Below are positions 15,267 to 24,177 of a stretch of 64,000 bases of DNA, piece after piece. Position numbers and translations under genes: made by a program. Source of the DNA: Achromobacter insuavis. GTDB taxonomy: Bacteria; Pseudomonadota; Gammaproteobacteria; Burkholderiales; Burkholderiaceae_B. A model generated the notes under the pieces. The model did not search any database. It had not been told where the DNA came from and saw only the letters and a program-made list of their open reading frames with translations. Numbering within the stretch: position 1 is the stretch's first letter; each line of letters starts with the position of its first letter. Location of the stretch: NCBI RefSeq assembly GCF_902859645.1, contig NZ_CADIJR010000009.1, forward strand, positions 1 through 64,000, given 5' to 3'.

Positions 15267-17366
15267 ATGCCCGTTTTTCCCGTCCCGCGCACCCTGACCC
15301 TGGGGGCCGCGCTGGCCCTGATGGCCCCTGTCGTTCCCGCCCACGCCGACCCCACCCACCTCCCCGTCATCAGTGTCGAAGGCGCCAGCGCCGACGATCC
15401 GCGCGTGCCGGAAGTCACCACCGCCACCCGCACCCAGACCCCCGCGCGCTACGTGCCGCAGGCCATCGACAGCGTCAAGGTCGAGAGCCTGCAGAACTAC
15501 GGCATCAGCACTCTCGGCGAGGCCCTGTCCGGCATCCCCAACGTCAGCAATGCCTCGGACACCCGCTTCGACTCGCTGCGCATCCGCGGCTTCGACGCCA
15601 GCAACGACTTCTACCTGGACGGCATCCGCGACGACAGCCAGTACGTGCGCGACTTGCACAACATCGAACGCATCGAGGTGCTCAAGGGCCCGGCCGCGGT
15701 GCTGTACGGCCGCGGCAGCCAGGGCGGCATCGTCAACCGCGTCAGCAAGGCGCCGCAGCCGGGCCGCGAGTCCACCCTGGAAGCGCAGGCCGGCAGCTGG
15801 GACCTGCGCAGCTTCTACGGCGACCTGAGCGCCGACCCCGGTGAAAACGTCAGCGTGCGCCTGAACGTCGGCCAGGAAGACACCAACAGCTTCCGCCACA
15901 AGATCGGCGGCACCCGCCAGCTGGTGGCGCCGTCGCTGAACTGGCGCATCACGCCCGACCTGGACTGGCTGGTGCAATACGAATACAGCCGCTATGACCG
16001 CACGCCGGATCGCGGCATTCCCAGCGTCAACGGCCGGCCCGCCGACGTCGGCCGCTCGACCGTCTACGGCGACCCCGACCGCGACTACATCGACGACCGC
16101 GCGCAATCGTTCCGCTCGCGCCTGGCCTACACGCTGGCGCCGGGCTGGCAGCTGCGCTACACGCTGGGCGTGTTCGCGCTCGACAGCAAGTTCGACAACA
16201 CCTACCTGACCGGCTACAACGCCGCCACCGGCAAGGTCTCCCGCACCCGCTGGCAGCAGGACCTGACCACCCGCAGCATCAGCAACAACCTGGAAGCCGA
16301 GGGCCTGTTCCATACCGGCGCCATCGAGCACCGGGTGCTGTTCGGGGTGGACGTGGCCAACCAGACGCGCACGCCCGACCTCTACACCACGCTGGCGCGC
16401 GGGCCGGGCGCGCAGCCGGTGCCGACGCTGGACCTGTACGACCCGGACCTGTCCCAACAGCACAACGGCGCCATGGCGCTCAACAGTTCCGCCCGCCACA
16501 AGACCCGCAGCCAGGGCTACTACGTGCAGGACCAGATCAAGCTGGACGATGCCTGGCAGGTGCTGCTGGGCCTGCGCATGGACCGCTTCAGCGTCGATTC
16601 CACCAACCGCTTGCTGGACCTCTCGGCCCGCCGCGACAGCCATGGCCTGAGCCCGCGCGCCGGCGTGGTGTGGACGCCGGTGCGCGACCACTCGTTCTAC
16701 GCGTCGTACAGCAAGACCTTCTCGCCGGTCGGCGGCAGCCTCATCGGCATTACGCCGAACGCGCGCGGCAACACCAATGACGTCGATCCGGAGCAGACCC
16801 GCCAGTACGAAGTGGGCGTCAAGAGCGACTGGCTGGACGGGAATCTGAGCACCACGCTGGCGCTGTACCAGCTGGAACTCTACAACCGCCGCACCTCCGA
16901 CCCGGTCGATCCGACCATCGTGCTGCTGACCGGCAAGCAGCGTTCGCGCGGCATCGAGCTGACGGCGGCCGGGCGCCTGACCGGCAACTGGTACCTGCGC
17001 GGCGGCATCGGCCTGCAAAACGCCTCCATCGTCGAGGACAACAACGGCCTGGCGGGCAACCGCGTCAGCAACGTGGCGCGGCGCAACGGCAGCGTGTTCC
17101 TGACCTACAAGCCGGCCGAGGGCCTGTACGGCGAAACCGGCCTGACCTTCGTCGGCCAGCGTTATGCCGACAACGCCAACTCGGCGGTGCTGCCCGGCTA
17201 CGCCACCTGGGACGCGCTGGTCGGCTACCGCGCCGGCCAATGGGACTGGCGCCTGGCGGTGCGCAACATCACCGACAAGACCTATTACGCCTCCGCCACC
17301 AGCGCCGCCCAGATCCGCGTGGGCGAACCGCGCACGGTGGTGGCGACGGCGCAGTACCGGTTCTGA
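15267..17366 (+). CDS. TonB-dependent siderophore receptor (catecholate type likely)
   Basis: This is an outer-membrane active transporter for a ferric siderophore, 699 residues, starting with a signal peptide (about residues 1-27, ending AHA). The plug domain follows (QAIDSVKVESLQNYGISTL, then RIRGFDASNDFYLDGIRDD and IERIEVLKGPAAVLYGRGS). The beta-barrel ends with the outer-membrane signature VVATAQYRF, with a terminal Phe. No N-terminal signalling extension is seen, so it is not an ECF-regulated FecA-type receptor. Fur control is likely from the upstream box. The plug is most like Fiu/BfrD-type catecholate receptors, but ligand prediction is uncertain. Confidence 0.93.
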   Translation: MPVFPVPRTLTLGAALALMAPVVPAHADPTHLPVISVEGASADDPRVPEVTTATRTQTPARYVPQAIDSVKVESLQNYGISTLGEALSGIPNVSNASDTRFDSLRIRGFDASNDFYLDGIRDDSQYVRDLHNIERIEVLKGPAAVLYGRGSQGGIVNRVSKAPQPGRESTLEAQAGSWDLRSFYGDLSADPGENVSVRLNVGQEDTNSFRHKIGGTRQLVAPSLNWRITPDLDWLVQYEYSRYDRTPDRGIPSVNGRPADVGRSTVYGDPDRDYIDDRAQSFRSRLAYTLAPGWQLRYTLGVFALDSKFDNTYLTGYNAATGKVSRTRWQQDLTTRSISNNLEAEGLFHTGAIEHRVLFGVDVANQTRTPDLYTTLARGPGAQPVPTLDLYDPDLSQQHNGAMALNSSARHKTRSQGYYVQDQIKLDDAWQVLLGLRMDRFSVDSTNRLLDLSARRDSHGLSPRAGVVWTPVRDHSFYASYSKTFSPVGGSLIGITPNARGNTNDVDPEQTRQYEVGVKSDWLDGNLSTTLALYQLELYNRRTSDPVDPTIVLLTGKQRSRGIELTAAGRLTGNWYLRGGIGLQNASIVEDNNGLAGNRVSNVARRNGSVFLTYKPAEGLYGETGLTFVGQRYADNANSAVLPGYATWDALVGYRAGQWDWRLAVRNITDKTYYASATSAAQIRVGEPRTVVATAQYRF

Positions 17367-17394
17367 CGGGTAGACACGATCCAGGCAGGACGGA

Positions 17395-17422
17395 CGGGCG
17401 CTTCGGCGCCCGTTTTCTCTTT
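17395..17422 (+). terminator. Rho-independent terminator of the TonB receptor gene
   Basis: CGGGCGC, loop TTCG, GCGCCCG, then TTTTCTCTTT: a stable UUCG tetraloop hairpin with a U-rich tail, about 30 bp after the stop codon. Confidence 0.9.
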
Positions 17423-17527
17423 GCAGGAAGACGCGCGAGTGGGGAGGAAAAGGTCACGCACCGCCCGGCAGGAACCAAGGGAGTGTCTTATCTTGTTGGC
17501 GGACTGACTGTGCTGACTTGACTGGAC

Positions 17528-17543
17528 TTCGTCTTTTGACGAA
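17528..17543. promoter_or_regulatory. Probable operator of the toxin-antitoxin pair
   Basis: TTCGTC-TTTT-GACGAA is a perfect 6-bp inverted repeat immediately before the toxin start at 17550. It overlaps where the promoter should be. Autorepression by the antitoxin or complex at such a site is usual for this type of module. Confidence 0.5.
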
Positions 17544-17549
17544 TATGGT

Positions 17550-17894
17550 ATGTACCGAATCGAACACTACCTCACCCCCGGAAAACTCAAGGATTCCTAT
17601 GCCACTTGGCTACGCGGCCTGCGCGGCATGCGCGACAAGGTGGCGGTCATTCGCCGTGTGGCGCGTCTGGCGTCCGGCAATTTCGGCGATCACCGCTTCT
17701 GCCGCGAGGGCGTGTGGGAATTGCGTATCGATTCAGGGCCGGGCCTGCGCGTCCACTACGCGCTGTCCGGTGAACGGCTGGTGCTGTTGCTGGCCGGAGG
17801 CAGCAAGCGCACGCAGGATGCCGACGTCCATCGCGCGGTGGAGTATTGGCATGACTGGCAACGGAGAACGGATGATGAGAAGCAAGCCCCATGA
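17550..17894 (+). CDS. RelE/HigB-superfamily toxin (upstream HI1419-type)
   Basis: A 114-residue protein of the type II addiction-module killer family in which the toxin gene comes first. Visible hallmarks are the LRGMRDKVAVIRRVARLASGNFGD segment and the core ELRIDSGPGLRVHYALSGERLVLLLAGGSKRTQDADVHRA. Such proteins are usually ribosome-dependent mRNA interferases, but activity is not shown by sequence alone. The last 23 bp overlap the antitoxin gene. The start codon has a weak ribosome-binding site. Confidence 0.88.
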   Translation: MYRIEHYLTPGKLKDSYATWLRGLRGMRDKVAVIRRVARLASGNFGDHRFCREGVWELRIDSGPGLRVHYALSGERLVLLLAGGSKRTQDADVHRAVEYWHDWQRRTDDEKQAP

Positions 17895-18195
17895 TGAAGC
17901 AATGGTCGAGGTCTATCGCAGCGACCCCGCCCTCGCGCTGGAGACAGTCAACAGCATTCTCGCCGATGGCGACCAGGGGGAATTGCTGGTGGTGCTGCGC
18001 CAGATGACGCAGGCGTTCGGCGGCATGCAGGCCGTGGCGGAGCAGGCGCGGCTGAATCCGACGCAGCTTTATCGCACGCTGTCGTCCAAGGGTAATCCGT
18101 CGCTCGCCAGCCTGCTGGCGATTCTCAGGGCGATGGGCCTGCGGCTGGCCGTGGTGCCGCTGGCGGATGCGGCGGCCCCGGTCCGGATGGGCTGA
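17872..18195 (+). CDS. HigA-like antitoxin (downstream HI1420-type)
   Basis: The 107-residue partner of the preceding toxin. The C-terminal half is a helix-turn-helix DNA-binding domain (GGMQAVAEQARLNPTQLYRTL, then GNPSLASLLAILRAMGLRLAVVP), the signature of the addiction-module antidote family. I chose the ATG at 17872 because GGAGAA lies just before it; an adjacent ATG at 17875 is equally possible. The overlap with the toxin gene implies translational coupling. It should neutralise the toxin and repress the operon at 17528-17543. Confidence 0.88.
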   Translation: MMRSKPHDEAMVEVYRSDPALALETVNSILADGDQGELLVVLRQMTQAFGGMQAVAEQARLNPTQLYRTLSSKGNPSLASLLAILRAMGLRLAVVPLADAAAPVRMG

Positions 18196-18213
18196 GGCCG
18201 CGCCTCGGGGCGT

Positions 18214-19194
18214 TTATTGCGGCTCGATCTTCGCGTCGATCGCGCGCTGGGTCCAGATCTGGCGCTGCGACTGGGCGAAGGCCTGGTGTTCGGCCAGCGT
18301 GTTGGGCGCGACCTGCATGCCCAGCGTCTCGAACTTGGCGATGCTGTCGGGCTCGCTCAGGATGCGCGTGATCTCGCGGTTCAGGCGCTCTACCACCGGC
18401 GCCGGCGTGTCCTTGGGCGCGGCCACGCCCACCCACACCACCAGGTCGAAATTCCGGTAGCCCAGTTCGGCCAGCGTCGGCACGTCGGGGAAGTCCTTCG
18501 AGCGCGCCTGGCCGGTGAAGGCGATGCCCTTGAGTTTGCCGCTGTGCATGAACGACGTCACCACCGACAGGTCGGCGAACAGGTAGTCGACGTGGCCGCC
18601 CAGCAGGTCGGTGACGGCGGGCGGCTGGCTTTTGTAGGGCACGGCGTTGGCGGCGGCGCCGGCAACGCTGTTGAAGGTGGCCCCGGCGATCTGGCTGGTG
18701 GGCGAGCCGTAGGCGTAGTTGAGCGGCTTGGCGCGGGTGGCCTGCACCAGCTGGGACACCGAGCCGTAGGGCGAATCGGCGCGCACCACCAGCATCATGG
18801 GAATGGTGGCGATGCGGATGACGTGGATGAAATCGCCGGTGGGATCGTAAGGCAGCTTGCGGAACAGGGCGGGCGTGGCCGAGTGCGTCGAGCTGCTGGT
18901 CAGGATCAGGGTGTAGCCGTCGGGCGCGGCGCGCGCGGCGGTGGACGAGCCGATGGTGCCGGACGCGCCGGGCTTGTTCTCGATCACGATCGGCACGCCC
19001 AGGCGCGGGCCGAGCTTTTCGGTCAGGATGCGGGCGCTGGTGTCGGTGGCGCTGCCGGGCGAGAACGGCACCACGATGGTGATGGGCTTGCTGGGGTAGG
19101 CATCGTCGGCCTGCGCGGCGCCGGTGGCGGCCAGGGCCAGGGCGCAGCACGCGGCGAACCGGCGCATGCGGCTGCGTTCCGGGGATCGGGTCAT
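18214..19194 (-). CDS. Bug-type (TctC family) periplasmic solute-binding protein
   Basis: A 326-residue receptor with a signal peptide (RFAACCALALAATGAAQADD) and the family start YPSKPITIVVPFSPGSATDTSARIL. The ATG at 19194 follows AGGAGACTTTC. It lies downstream of a LysR regulator, a CoA-transferase and an enoyl-CoA hydratase on the same strand. Its own upstream region carries a sequence shared with the hydratase promoter, so the receptor and the enzymes are probably co-regulated. A carboxylic acid ligand that is later activated to a CoA thioester is a reasonable guess. Confidence 0.95.
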   Translation of the reverse strand: MTRSPERSRMRRFAACCALALAATGAAQADDAYPSKPITIVVPFSPGSATDTSARILTEKLGPRLGVPIVIENKPGASGTIGSSTAARAAPDGYTLILTSSSTHSATPALFRKLPYDPTGDFIHVIRIATIPMMLVVRADSPYGSVSQLVQATRAKPLNYAYGSPTSQIAGATFNSVAGAAANAVPYKSQPPAVTDLLGGHVDYLFADLSVVTSFMHSGKLKGIAFTGQARSKDFPDVPTLAELGYRNFDLVVWVGVAAPKDTPAPVVERLNREITRILSEPDSIAKFETLGMQVAPNTLAEHQAFAQSQRQIWTQRAIDAKIEPQ

Positions 19195-19272
19195 GAAAGT
19201 CTCCTGTGTTTTTCTCCGGCCGCGATGGCATGTGGCGGCCGCGATTTCCGCCATGATGCGGCCGCGCGGCTT

Positions 19273-19308
19273 ATCGCAACAAGGGACTAATTTTCATAGA
19301 CCTATTCC
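19273..19308. promoter_or_regulatory. Shared upstream sequence, copy 1 (compare 22374-22409)
   Basis: This 36-bp stretch, centred on TAATTTTCAT, matches 25 of 36 positions with 22374-22409 in the same orientation. It lies about 80-115 bp upstream of the Bug gene; the other copy lies 60-95 bp upstream of the enoyl-CoA hydratase gene. The LysR gene between them is the likely binding protein. Confidence 0.5.
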
Positions 19309-19353
19309 GTATCCGGATAAGTCCCGCGCCGCGCGCGTCGGCCCGGCGCGGCC

Positions 19354-20298
19354 TTACTGGCCGGCGGCGTCCTCGTCGTAGCGGGTCGGGTCGGGCGCCG
19401 CCTCGCGCGCCCGCAGCGTCGTCTCCAGGTCGGCCAGGAACGCGTCCGCCGCCCGCGACAGGCGCGCGTTGTGGCGCTGGATCAGCCACAGCGCGTGGCC
19501 GCGCTGGCCGGCGCCGCCGATGGGCGCGGTGGCCAGGCCCAGCTGGCGCGCGAAGGCGCAGACGTAGCCGGGCACCACGGTGATGCCCAGGCCGGCCCGC
19601 GCCAGGTTCAGCACCGAGGTCAGCATGCCGGCCTCGATGCCGGACTGGAATTGCAGGTCGAGTTCGCCGCTGATGCGGTCCACCGCGCGGCGCACGCTGT
19701 AGACGTTGCGCAGCGTGATGTGTTCGTGGGCGGCCAGGTCGGCCCAGCGGACCTGTTTGCGGCGCGCCAGCGGATGGTCGGGCGCGAAGGCGGCATGCAT
19801 GGTGTCGCGGTAGATCACGCGCGCGGCCAGTTCGTCGCCCTCGATGTCGGTGGAGACGATGCCGAAGTCGGCGCGGCCGTGGCGCACGTGCTCGATGGTC
19901 TCGTCGGTATTGAGCTCGAACAGGTCCAGCTTCACGCCCGGATGGCGGCGGTGGTAGCGCGCGATCACGCCGCCCAGCAGGCCGACCATCATCATCGGCG
20001 AGCTGGCCACGCCGACCACGCCGCGTTCCAGCGAGCGCAGGCCGGACATGCTGCGCTCGGCCGCGCGCACCGTGCCCAGGATCTCCTGGGCATAGGCATA
20101 GAAGTCGGCCGCGCCCTCGCACGGCGTGACGCTGCGGGTCGAGCGCTCGAACAGCGGCTGGCCGACCTCGGCCTCGAGTTCGGCGCACAGCTTGCTGACC
20201 GCCGATTGCGTGACGAAGGCGGCGCGGGCGGCGGCGGTGAAGCTGCGCAACTCGTAGAGCGCGCAGAACACGCGCAACTGCTTCAGGGTGATGTTCAT
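19354..20298 (-). CDS. LysR-family transcriptional regulator
   Basis: A 314-residue regulator. The winged HTH is at the N-terminus (LRSFTAAARAAFVTQSAVSKLCAELE), followed by a substrate-binding domain with AGLGITVVPGYVCAF. It lies 73 bp after the CoA-transferase gene and upstream of the Bug gene, all on the minus strand. The AT-rich sequence shared by the two flanking promoters (19273 and 22374) makes it the best candidate activator of this locus. The C-terminal tail is acidic and probably disordered. Confidence 0.93.
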   Translation of the reverse strand: MNITLKQLRVFCALYELRSFTAAARAAFVTQSAVSKLCAELEAEVGQPLFERSTRSVTPCEGAADFYAYAQEILGTVRAAERSMSGLRSLERGVVGVASSPMMMVGLLGGVIARYHRRHPGVKLDLFELNTDETIEHVRHGRADFGIVSTDIEGDELAARVIYRDTMHAAFAPDHPLARRKQVRWADLAAHEHITLRNVYSVRRAVDRISGELDLQFQSGIEAGMLTSVLNLARAGLGITVVPGYVCAFARQLGLATAPIGGAGQRGHALWLIQRHNARLSRAADAFLADLETTLRAREAAPDPTRYDEDAAGQ

Positions 20299-20371
20299 GA
20301 TCGGGGCGGAAAGGGGGCGGGCGCCCCGGGGGCCGGCGCGCGCAAGCCCGCATCCGCCGCGCCCCGGGGAC

Positions 20372-21523
20372 TCAATCCGGATCGAGCATATCGCGATCCG
20401 CGTCCTGGCGTGGCGCCAGGCGGCGGATCGACCCGGGCGTGCGCGAGAAGCGCACCGGGATCGCGGTGGCCGTGAGCGCGCCCTCGGTCGGATGCTCGAC
20501 CCGCTGGAAAAAGCCGGTCGCGGCCAGGTGCGGGTCGTCGAACAGCGCCTCGGGCGGATTGACGCGCGAGTGCGGGATGTCGGCGTCCGCCAGCAGCGCC
20601 AGCCAGTCGTCGGTGCCGCGCAGCGCGACGATGGCCGCCAGGTCGGTGTACAGCGCGTCGAAGTGGCGGGCGCGGGTCTGGGCGCTGGCGTAGCGCGGAT
20701 CGGCGGCCAGGTCGGCGCGTTCGGCCAGGGTGAAGAAGCGCTGCCATTGCGCGTCGGTATAAGGCAGCAGCGCCAGGAAGCCGTCGCGGGTGCGGTAGGG
20801 CCGGCGCTCGGGCGACAGCACGCGGCTGTAGCCCATGCCGCCGCGCGGCGGGTCGAAGGTGCGCCCGCCCATGTGCTCGATCAGGGTGAAGGACACCAGC
20901 GTCTCGAACATCGGCACCTCGATCGCCTGGCCCTGGCCGGATTTCTCGCGCTCGTACAGCGCCATCGGGATGGCGTAGGCCAGCGTCAGCCCGGCCACCT
21001 TGTCGGCCATGATGGTGTTGATATAGGCCGGCGCGCCGCTGTTGCGGCCCTGCAGGTCGGCCAGGCCGCTCATGGCCTGGATGATGTCGTCGAAGGCCGG
21101 CTGCGCGGCGTAGGGGCCGTCCTGGCCGAAGCCCACCGCCGAACAGGTGATCAGGCGCGGGTTGCGCGCCCGCAGGCTGGCGGCGTCGAGCCCGGCCCGC
21201 GCCAGCGCGCGCGGGCGCACGTTGGAGATGAAGACGTCGGCGCCGTCGATCAGCCGCAGCAGGCGTTGCAGGTCCTCCGGCTCCTTGACGTTCAGGGTGA
21301 GGCTGCGCTTGTTGCGGTTCAGGTTCAAGTAGACGGCGCCCATGCCGGGCGAGGCGGCCGGCGCCGAGGCGCGGAACACGTCGCCCTCGGGCGCTTCGAT
21401 CTTGATGATCTCGGCGCCCATGTCGCCCAGGATCTGGGTGGCGTAGGGGCCCATGCCGACCGAGGTCATGTCGACCACCCGCACGCCGGCCAGCGGGCCG
21501 GTGGCCGCGGCCGCCGCCGTCAT
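20372..21523 (-). CDS. CaiB/BaiF-family (class III) CoA-transferase
   Basis: The 383-residue enzyme should move CoA between carboxylic acids. Family features are PLAGVRVVDMTSVGMGPYATQILGDMGAEIIKIE at the N-terminus, NRNKRSLTLNVKEPE, and the GFGQDGPYA loop. The aspartate after NLNRNKRSL and FDDIIQAMSGL is in the expected catalytic region. The ATG overlaps the stop of the upstream enoyl-CoA hydratase by four bases (ATGA), so the two are coupled. A longer frame exists but duplicates that gene's DNA. The acid substrate is unknown; the neighbouring Bug protein may import it. Confidence 0.93.
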   Translation of the reverse strand: MTAAAAATGPLAGVRVVDMTSVGMGPYATQILGDMGAEIIKIEAPEGDVFRASAPAASPGMGAVYLNLNRNKRSLTLNVKEPEDLQRLLRLIDGADVFISNVRPRALARAGLDAASLRARNPRLITCSAVGFGQDGPYAAQPAFDDIIQAMSGLADLQGRNSGAPAYINTIMADKVAGLTLAYAIPMALYEREKSGQGQAIEVPMFETLVSFTLIEHMGGRTFDPPRGGMGYSRVLSPERRPYRTRDGFLALLPYTDAQWQRFFTLAERADLAADPRYASAQTRARHFDALYTDLAAIVALRGTDDWLALLADADIPHSRVNPPEALFDDPHLAATGFFQRVEHPTEGALTATAIPVRFSRTPGSIRRLAPRQDADRDMLDPD

Positions 21524-22314
21524 TGCGCCTCCCGCGCGCGCTTGCGGGCCAGGAACGGCGCCATGTAGCGGCTCGGTTCGTCGGTAGTGAAGGCCGCGCC
21601 GAAGGCGTCGACGCTGCGGTCCAGGCCGGCCTCCACCGTGGACGTCTCCCAATAGCGCAGCAGCGCTTTCTGCGAGCGCACGGCCAGCGGCCCGCTGTGG
21701 GCGATGGGGGCGACGGTGCGCTCGACCAGCGCGTCCAGCTCGCCGGCCTCGCACAGGAACTGCAGGAAGCCCCAGCGCAGGGCCTGCTCGGCGTCGACCG
21801 TGGCGCCGGTCAGCAGCAGCCAGTGGGTGGCGCCCGGGCCGATCAGCGCCGGCAGCAGCACGGCGTGGATCACCGACGGAATGCCGACCTGTACTTCGGG
21901 CATGCCGAAGACGCCGTCGCGCGAACCCAGGCGGATGTCGCAGGCCGCCGCCAGTTCCATGCCGGCGCCCAGGCAGAAGCCGGGCAGGCGGGCGATGGTC
22001 GGCACCGGCACCGCGCGCACCGCTTCGCACAGGTCGCGCAGGCGGGTGATGAAGGCGCGGCCGCCGTCCGGATCCAGCTCGGCCATTTCATAGATGTTGG
22101 CGCCGCCGACGAAGGCCTTGTCGCCGCTGCCGCGCAGCACCAGCGCGCGGGCGTCGGCCTGCGTCGCGATCCAGCGCACCGCCTGGGTCAGGCCCAGCGT
22201 GACCGGCGAGGCCAGGATGTTCAGGCTCTTGGCGTCGTCGATCCGCAGCGTATAGACGCCGCGCGCATCGCGCTCGATGTGGCTGTGGGGGAAGGCGGGA
22301 ATCGGGGCGCTCAT
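21520..22314 (-). CDS. Enoyl-CoA hydratase/isomerase-family protein
   Basis: A crotonase-fold protein of 264 residues acting on acyl-CoA thioesters. Oxyanion-hole motifs are visible: SGDKAFVGGANIYEM and the conserved LPGFCLGAGMELAAACDIRLGS. I prefer the ATG at 22314 (MSAPIPAF), preceded by GGAGACAGC, over one 42 bp upstream, because the resulting length fits the family. It is the first gene of a unit with the CoA-transferase. Whether it hydrates, isomerises or acts otherwise cannot be decided; one catalytic Glu is in GMPEVQVGIPS. Confidence 0.9.
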   Translation of the reverse strand: MSAPIPAFPHSHIERDARGVYTLRIDDAKSLNILASPVTLGLTQAVRWIATQADARALVLRGSGDKAFVGGANIYEMAELDPDGGRAFITRLRDLCEAVRAVPVPTIARLPGFCLGAGMELAAACDIRLGSRDGVFGMPEVQVGIPSVIHAVLLPALIGPGATHWLLLTGATVDAEQALRWGFLQFLCEAGELDALVERTVAPIAHSGPLAVRSQKALLRYWETSTVEAGLDRSVDAFGAAFTTDEPSRYMAPFLARKRAREAQ

Positions 22315-22373
22315 GAGCTTGCTGTCTCCATTGGAATCGTGGGCGATGCCGGTCATGCTAGGCCCGACCGTTG

Positions 22374-22409
22374 ATCACGACAAACAAGTAATTTTCATGG
22401 AATGAGTCC
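22374..22409. promoter_or_regulatory. Shared upstream sequence, copy 2 (compare 19273-19308)
   Basis: Contains TAATTTTCAT in the same orientation and similar context as 19273-19308. It lies 60-95 bp upstream of the enoyl-CoA hydratase start, the normal position for a LysR activator site. Confidence 0.5.
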
Positions 22410-22518
22410 GGCCTGGAATAAATCGCCGCGGGCCGGGTTCGCGACGATGGCGGGGCGGGCGCACTCGGAGTATCTTGCGCTCACCCGGGCGGCGAGCCTA
22501 TTCCTGACGAGGGGCAAC

Positions 22519-23400
22519 ATGGGTGTTCTGGCAAGAATCACGATGATCGGCGGACTGGGACTCTTGACGGCGTGCGCCGCGCCGCCGCCCAAGCTGGCCG
22601 CCAACGAAAGCGTGCAGAAGGTGCCGGTGCGGGTGGCGCTGGAGAACGGCGGCGCCGCCACCGGCGAGGTCGTGGTGACCGTCTTCACGCCGGCGGGCGA
22701 GGGCCGTCATCCGCTGATCGTGATCAACCATGGCCGGGCCGGCGACGCCGCCGGCCGCGCCAAGCTGGGTCGGGCGCGCTACGCGGCGGCGTCCAGGTTC
22801 TTCACCGATGCCGGCTTCGTGGTCGCGCTGCCGGTGCGCCTGGGCTATGGCGTCACCGGCGGGCCGGACCTGGAGAACAGCGGCCCCTGCGGCGAGCGCC
22901 GCTTCACCCCGATGTTCGACCGCGCCGCCAGCCAGATCGACCAGGTGCTGCGGGTCATGGCGCAGCGTCCGGACGTGGACCCGGCCAGGGTGGTGGTGCT
23001 GGGGCAGTCGGTGGGCGGCGGCTCGACCGTGGCGCTGGCGGCGCAGAACCCCGCGGGGGTGAAGACCGCCATCAACTTCGCCGGCGGCTCGGGCGGCGAT
23101 CCGGTGCGCTCGCCCGGCAAGCCGTGCGGCCCCGAGCGCCTGCAGGCCACGTACGCGGGCTATGGCCAGGCCACGCGGCTGCCGATGTTGTGGATCTATA
23201 CCGAGAACGACCTGTACTGGGGGCCGGACTGGCCCAAGCGCTGGGTCGAGGCCTACAACCAGGCCGGCGGCCACGCCACCTTCGTGCCCATGGGGCCCGA
23301 CGGCGAGAACGGCCACAGCCTGTTCACCCACGCGCCGCAAAAGTGGCAGCCGGTGGTGGCGAAGTACCTGCGCGAGCAGGGCTTCGACATGCCGCAATAG
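22519..23400 (+). CDS. Lipoprotein alpha/beta hydrolase (dienelactone-hydrolase-like)
   Basis: The 293-residue product begins with a lipoprotein signal ending in the lipobox LLTAC (cysteine about residue 19), so it is probably membrane-anchored in the cell envelope. The nucleophile elbow is GQSVGG within VVVLGQSVGGGSTVALA, the oxyanion loop is INHGRAGD, and the likely catalytic His is in NGHSLFTHAPQ near the end. The ATG at 22519 follows GAGGGGCAAC. It stands alone between oppositely oriented genes. The substrate is unknown; esterase or peptidase activity are both possible. Confidence 0.88.
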   Translation: MGVLARITMIGGLGLLTACAAPPPKLAANESVQKVPVRVALENGGAATGEVVVTVFTPAGEGRHPLIVINHGRAGDAAGRAKLGRARYAAASRFFTDAGFVVALPVRLGYGVTGGPDLENSGPCGERRFTPMFDRAASQIDQVLRVMAQRPDVDPARVVVLGQSVGGGSTVALAAQNPAGVKTAINFAGGSGGDPVRSPGKPCGPERLQATYAGYGQATRLPMLWIYTENDLYWGPDWPKRWVEAYNQAGGHATFVPMGPDGENGHSLFTHAPQKWQPVVAKYLREQGFDMPQ

Positions 23401-23460
23401 GCGTGGCCCGAGCGGCCGGCGGCGCCGCCGATTGCGCGACCGGTCGCGCCGCCCGCCGCG

Positions 23461-24177
23461 TCAGCGGTCCGGGACCGTGGCCAGCAGCGGCGAGTCGAAC
23501 ATCGCGGCCGGGGAGATGATGGGTTCCTCCCACGGGATGTCCTTGCCGTAGCGCGCCTGCATCGTGGCGCGCACGGTGGGCGAGCTCAGGTCGAACTGCT
23601 TGAGGGGTTGCAGCGCGCCGATCTGCAGGCCCAGCGTGCGCTGGTAGATCTTCCAGACCAGCTCGGAGCAATAGATCCGGTCGTCCGACCAGCCGAAGGC
23701 CGCGTCGTACGGCTTGCCGAGATAGCGCGCGCCGGTGCGGGCCAGCTGTTCGCGCGTCTCGGGCGTCAGCCGCGAGGCATCGCGCAGGCGCTTGACGACG
23801 TATTTTCCGTTTTCGCCCTGCGCCGTCCACTGGGCCAGCGGCGTGTAGCTGACCGTGGCGGCGGCTTCCAGCACGTAGGGCGCGCCCTGGCGCATCACGA
23901 TCATGCCCATGTGGCTGTAGGGCGAGTGGGTGGCCTGCTGGATCGCCTGGCTCTGGGCGGAGCGGGATTGCTGGAAGATCAGGTCGCCGGTCTGCACGTC
24001 CGGCGCGGCGCGGGCGGTCCAGGACGCGGCGCACAGCGCGGCCGCGGCGAAGGCGCCGGCCCACGCGCCGGCCGGTTTGCGTCGTCCGACGCGTGTCCAC
24101 GCGGGGGCCTGTTCCTGGCGTCCGTCGCGCGCGGCGCGGCGGTCTTGCGGCAATGCTGAAGGCTGCGGTGCGGGCAT
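23461..24177 (-). CDS. YiiX-like permuted NlpC/P60 (papain-like) peptidase
   Basis: The 238-residue protein has an N-terminal hydrophobic segment (AGAFAAAALCAASWTARA, about residues 40-57), which may be a signal peptide with a long charged leader. After it comes the permuted NlpC/P60 fold: GDLIFQQS, then SPYSHMGMIV with the catalytic His, and DDRIYCSELVWKIYQ with the catalytic Cys. E. coli YiiX has the same arrangement. Possible roles are cleavage of cell-wall peptides or of acyl or amide bonds on the periplasmic side. The annotated start may be too long by some 30 residues. Confidence 0.85.
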   Translation of the reverse strand: MPAPQPSALPQDRRAARDGRQEQAPAWTRVGRRKPAGAWAGAFAAAALCAASWTARAAPDVQTGDLIFQQSRSAQSQAIQQATHSPYSHMGMIVMRQGAPYVLEAAATVSYTPLAQWTAQGENGKYVVKRLRDASRLTPETREQLARTGARYLGKPYDAAFGWSDDRIYCSELVWKIYQRTLGLQIGALQPLKQFDLSSPTVRATMQARYGKDIPWEEPIISPAAMFDSPLLATVPDR

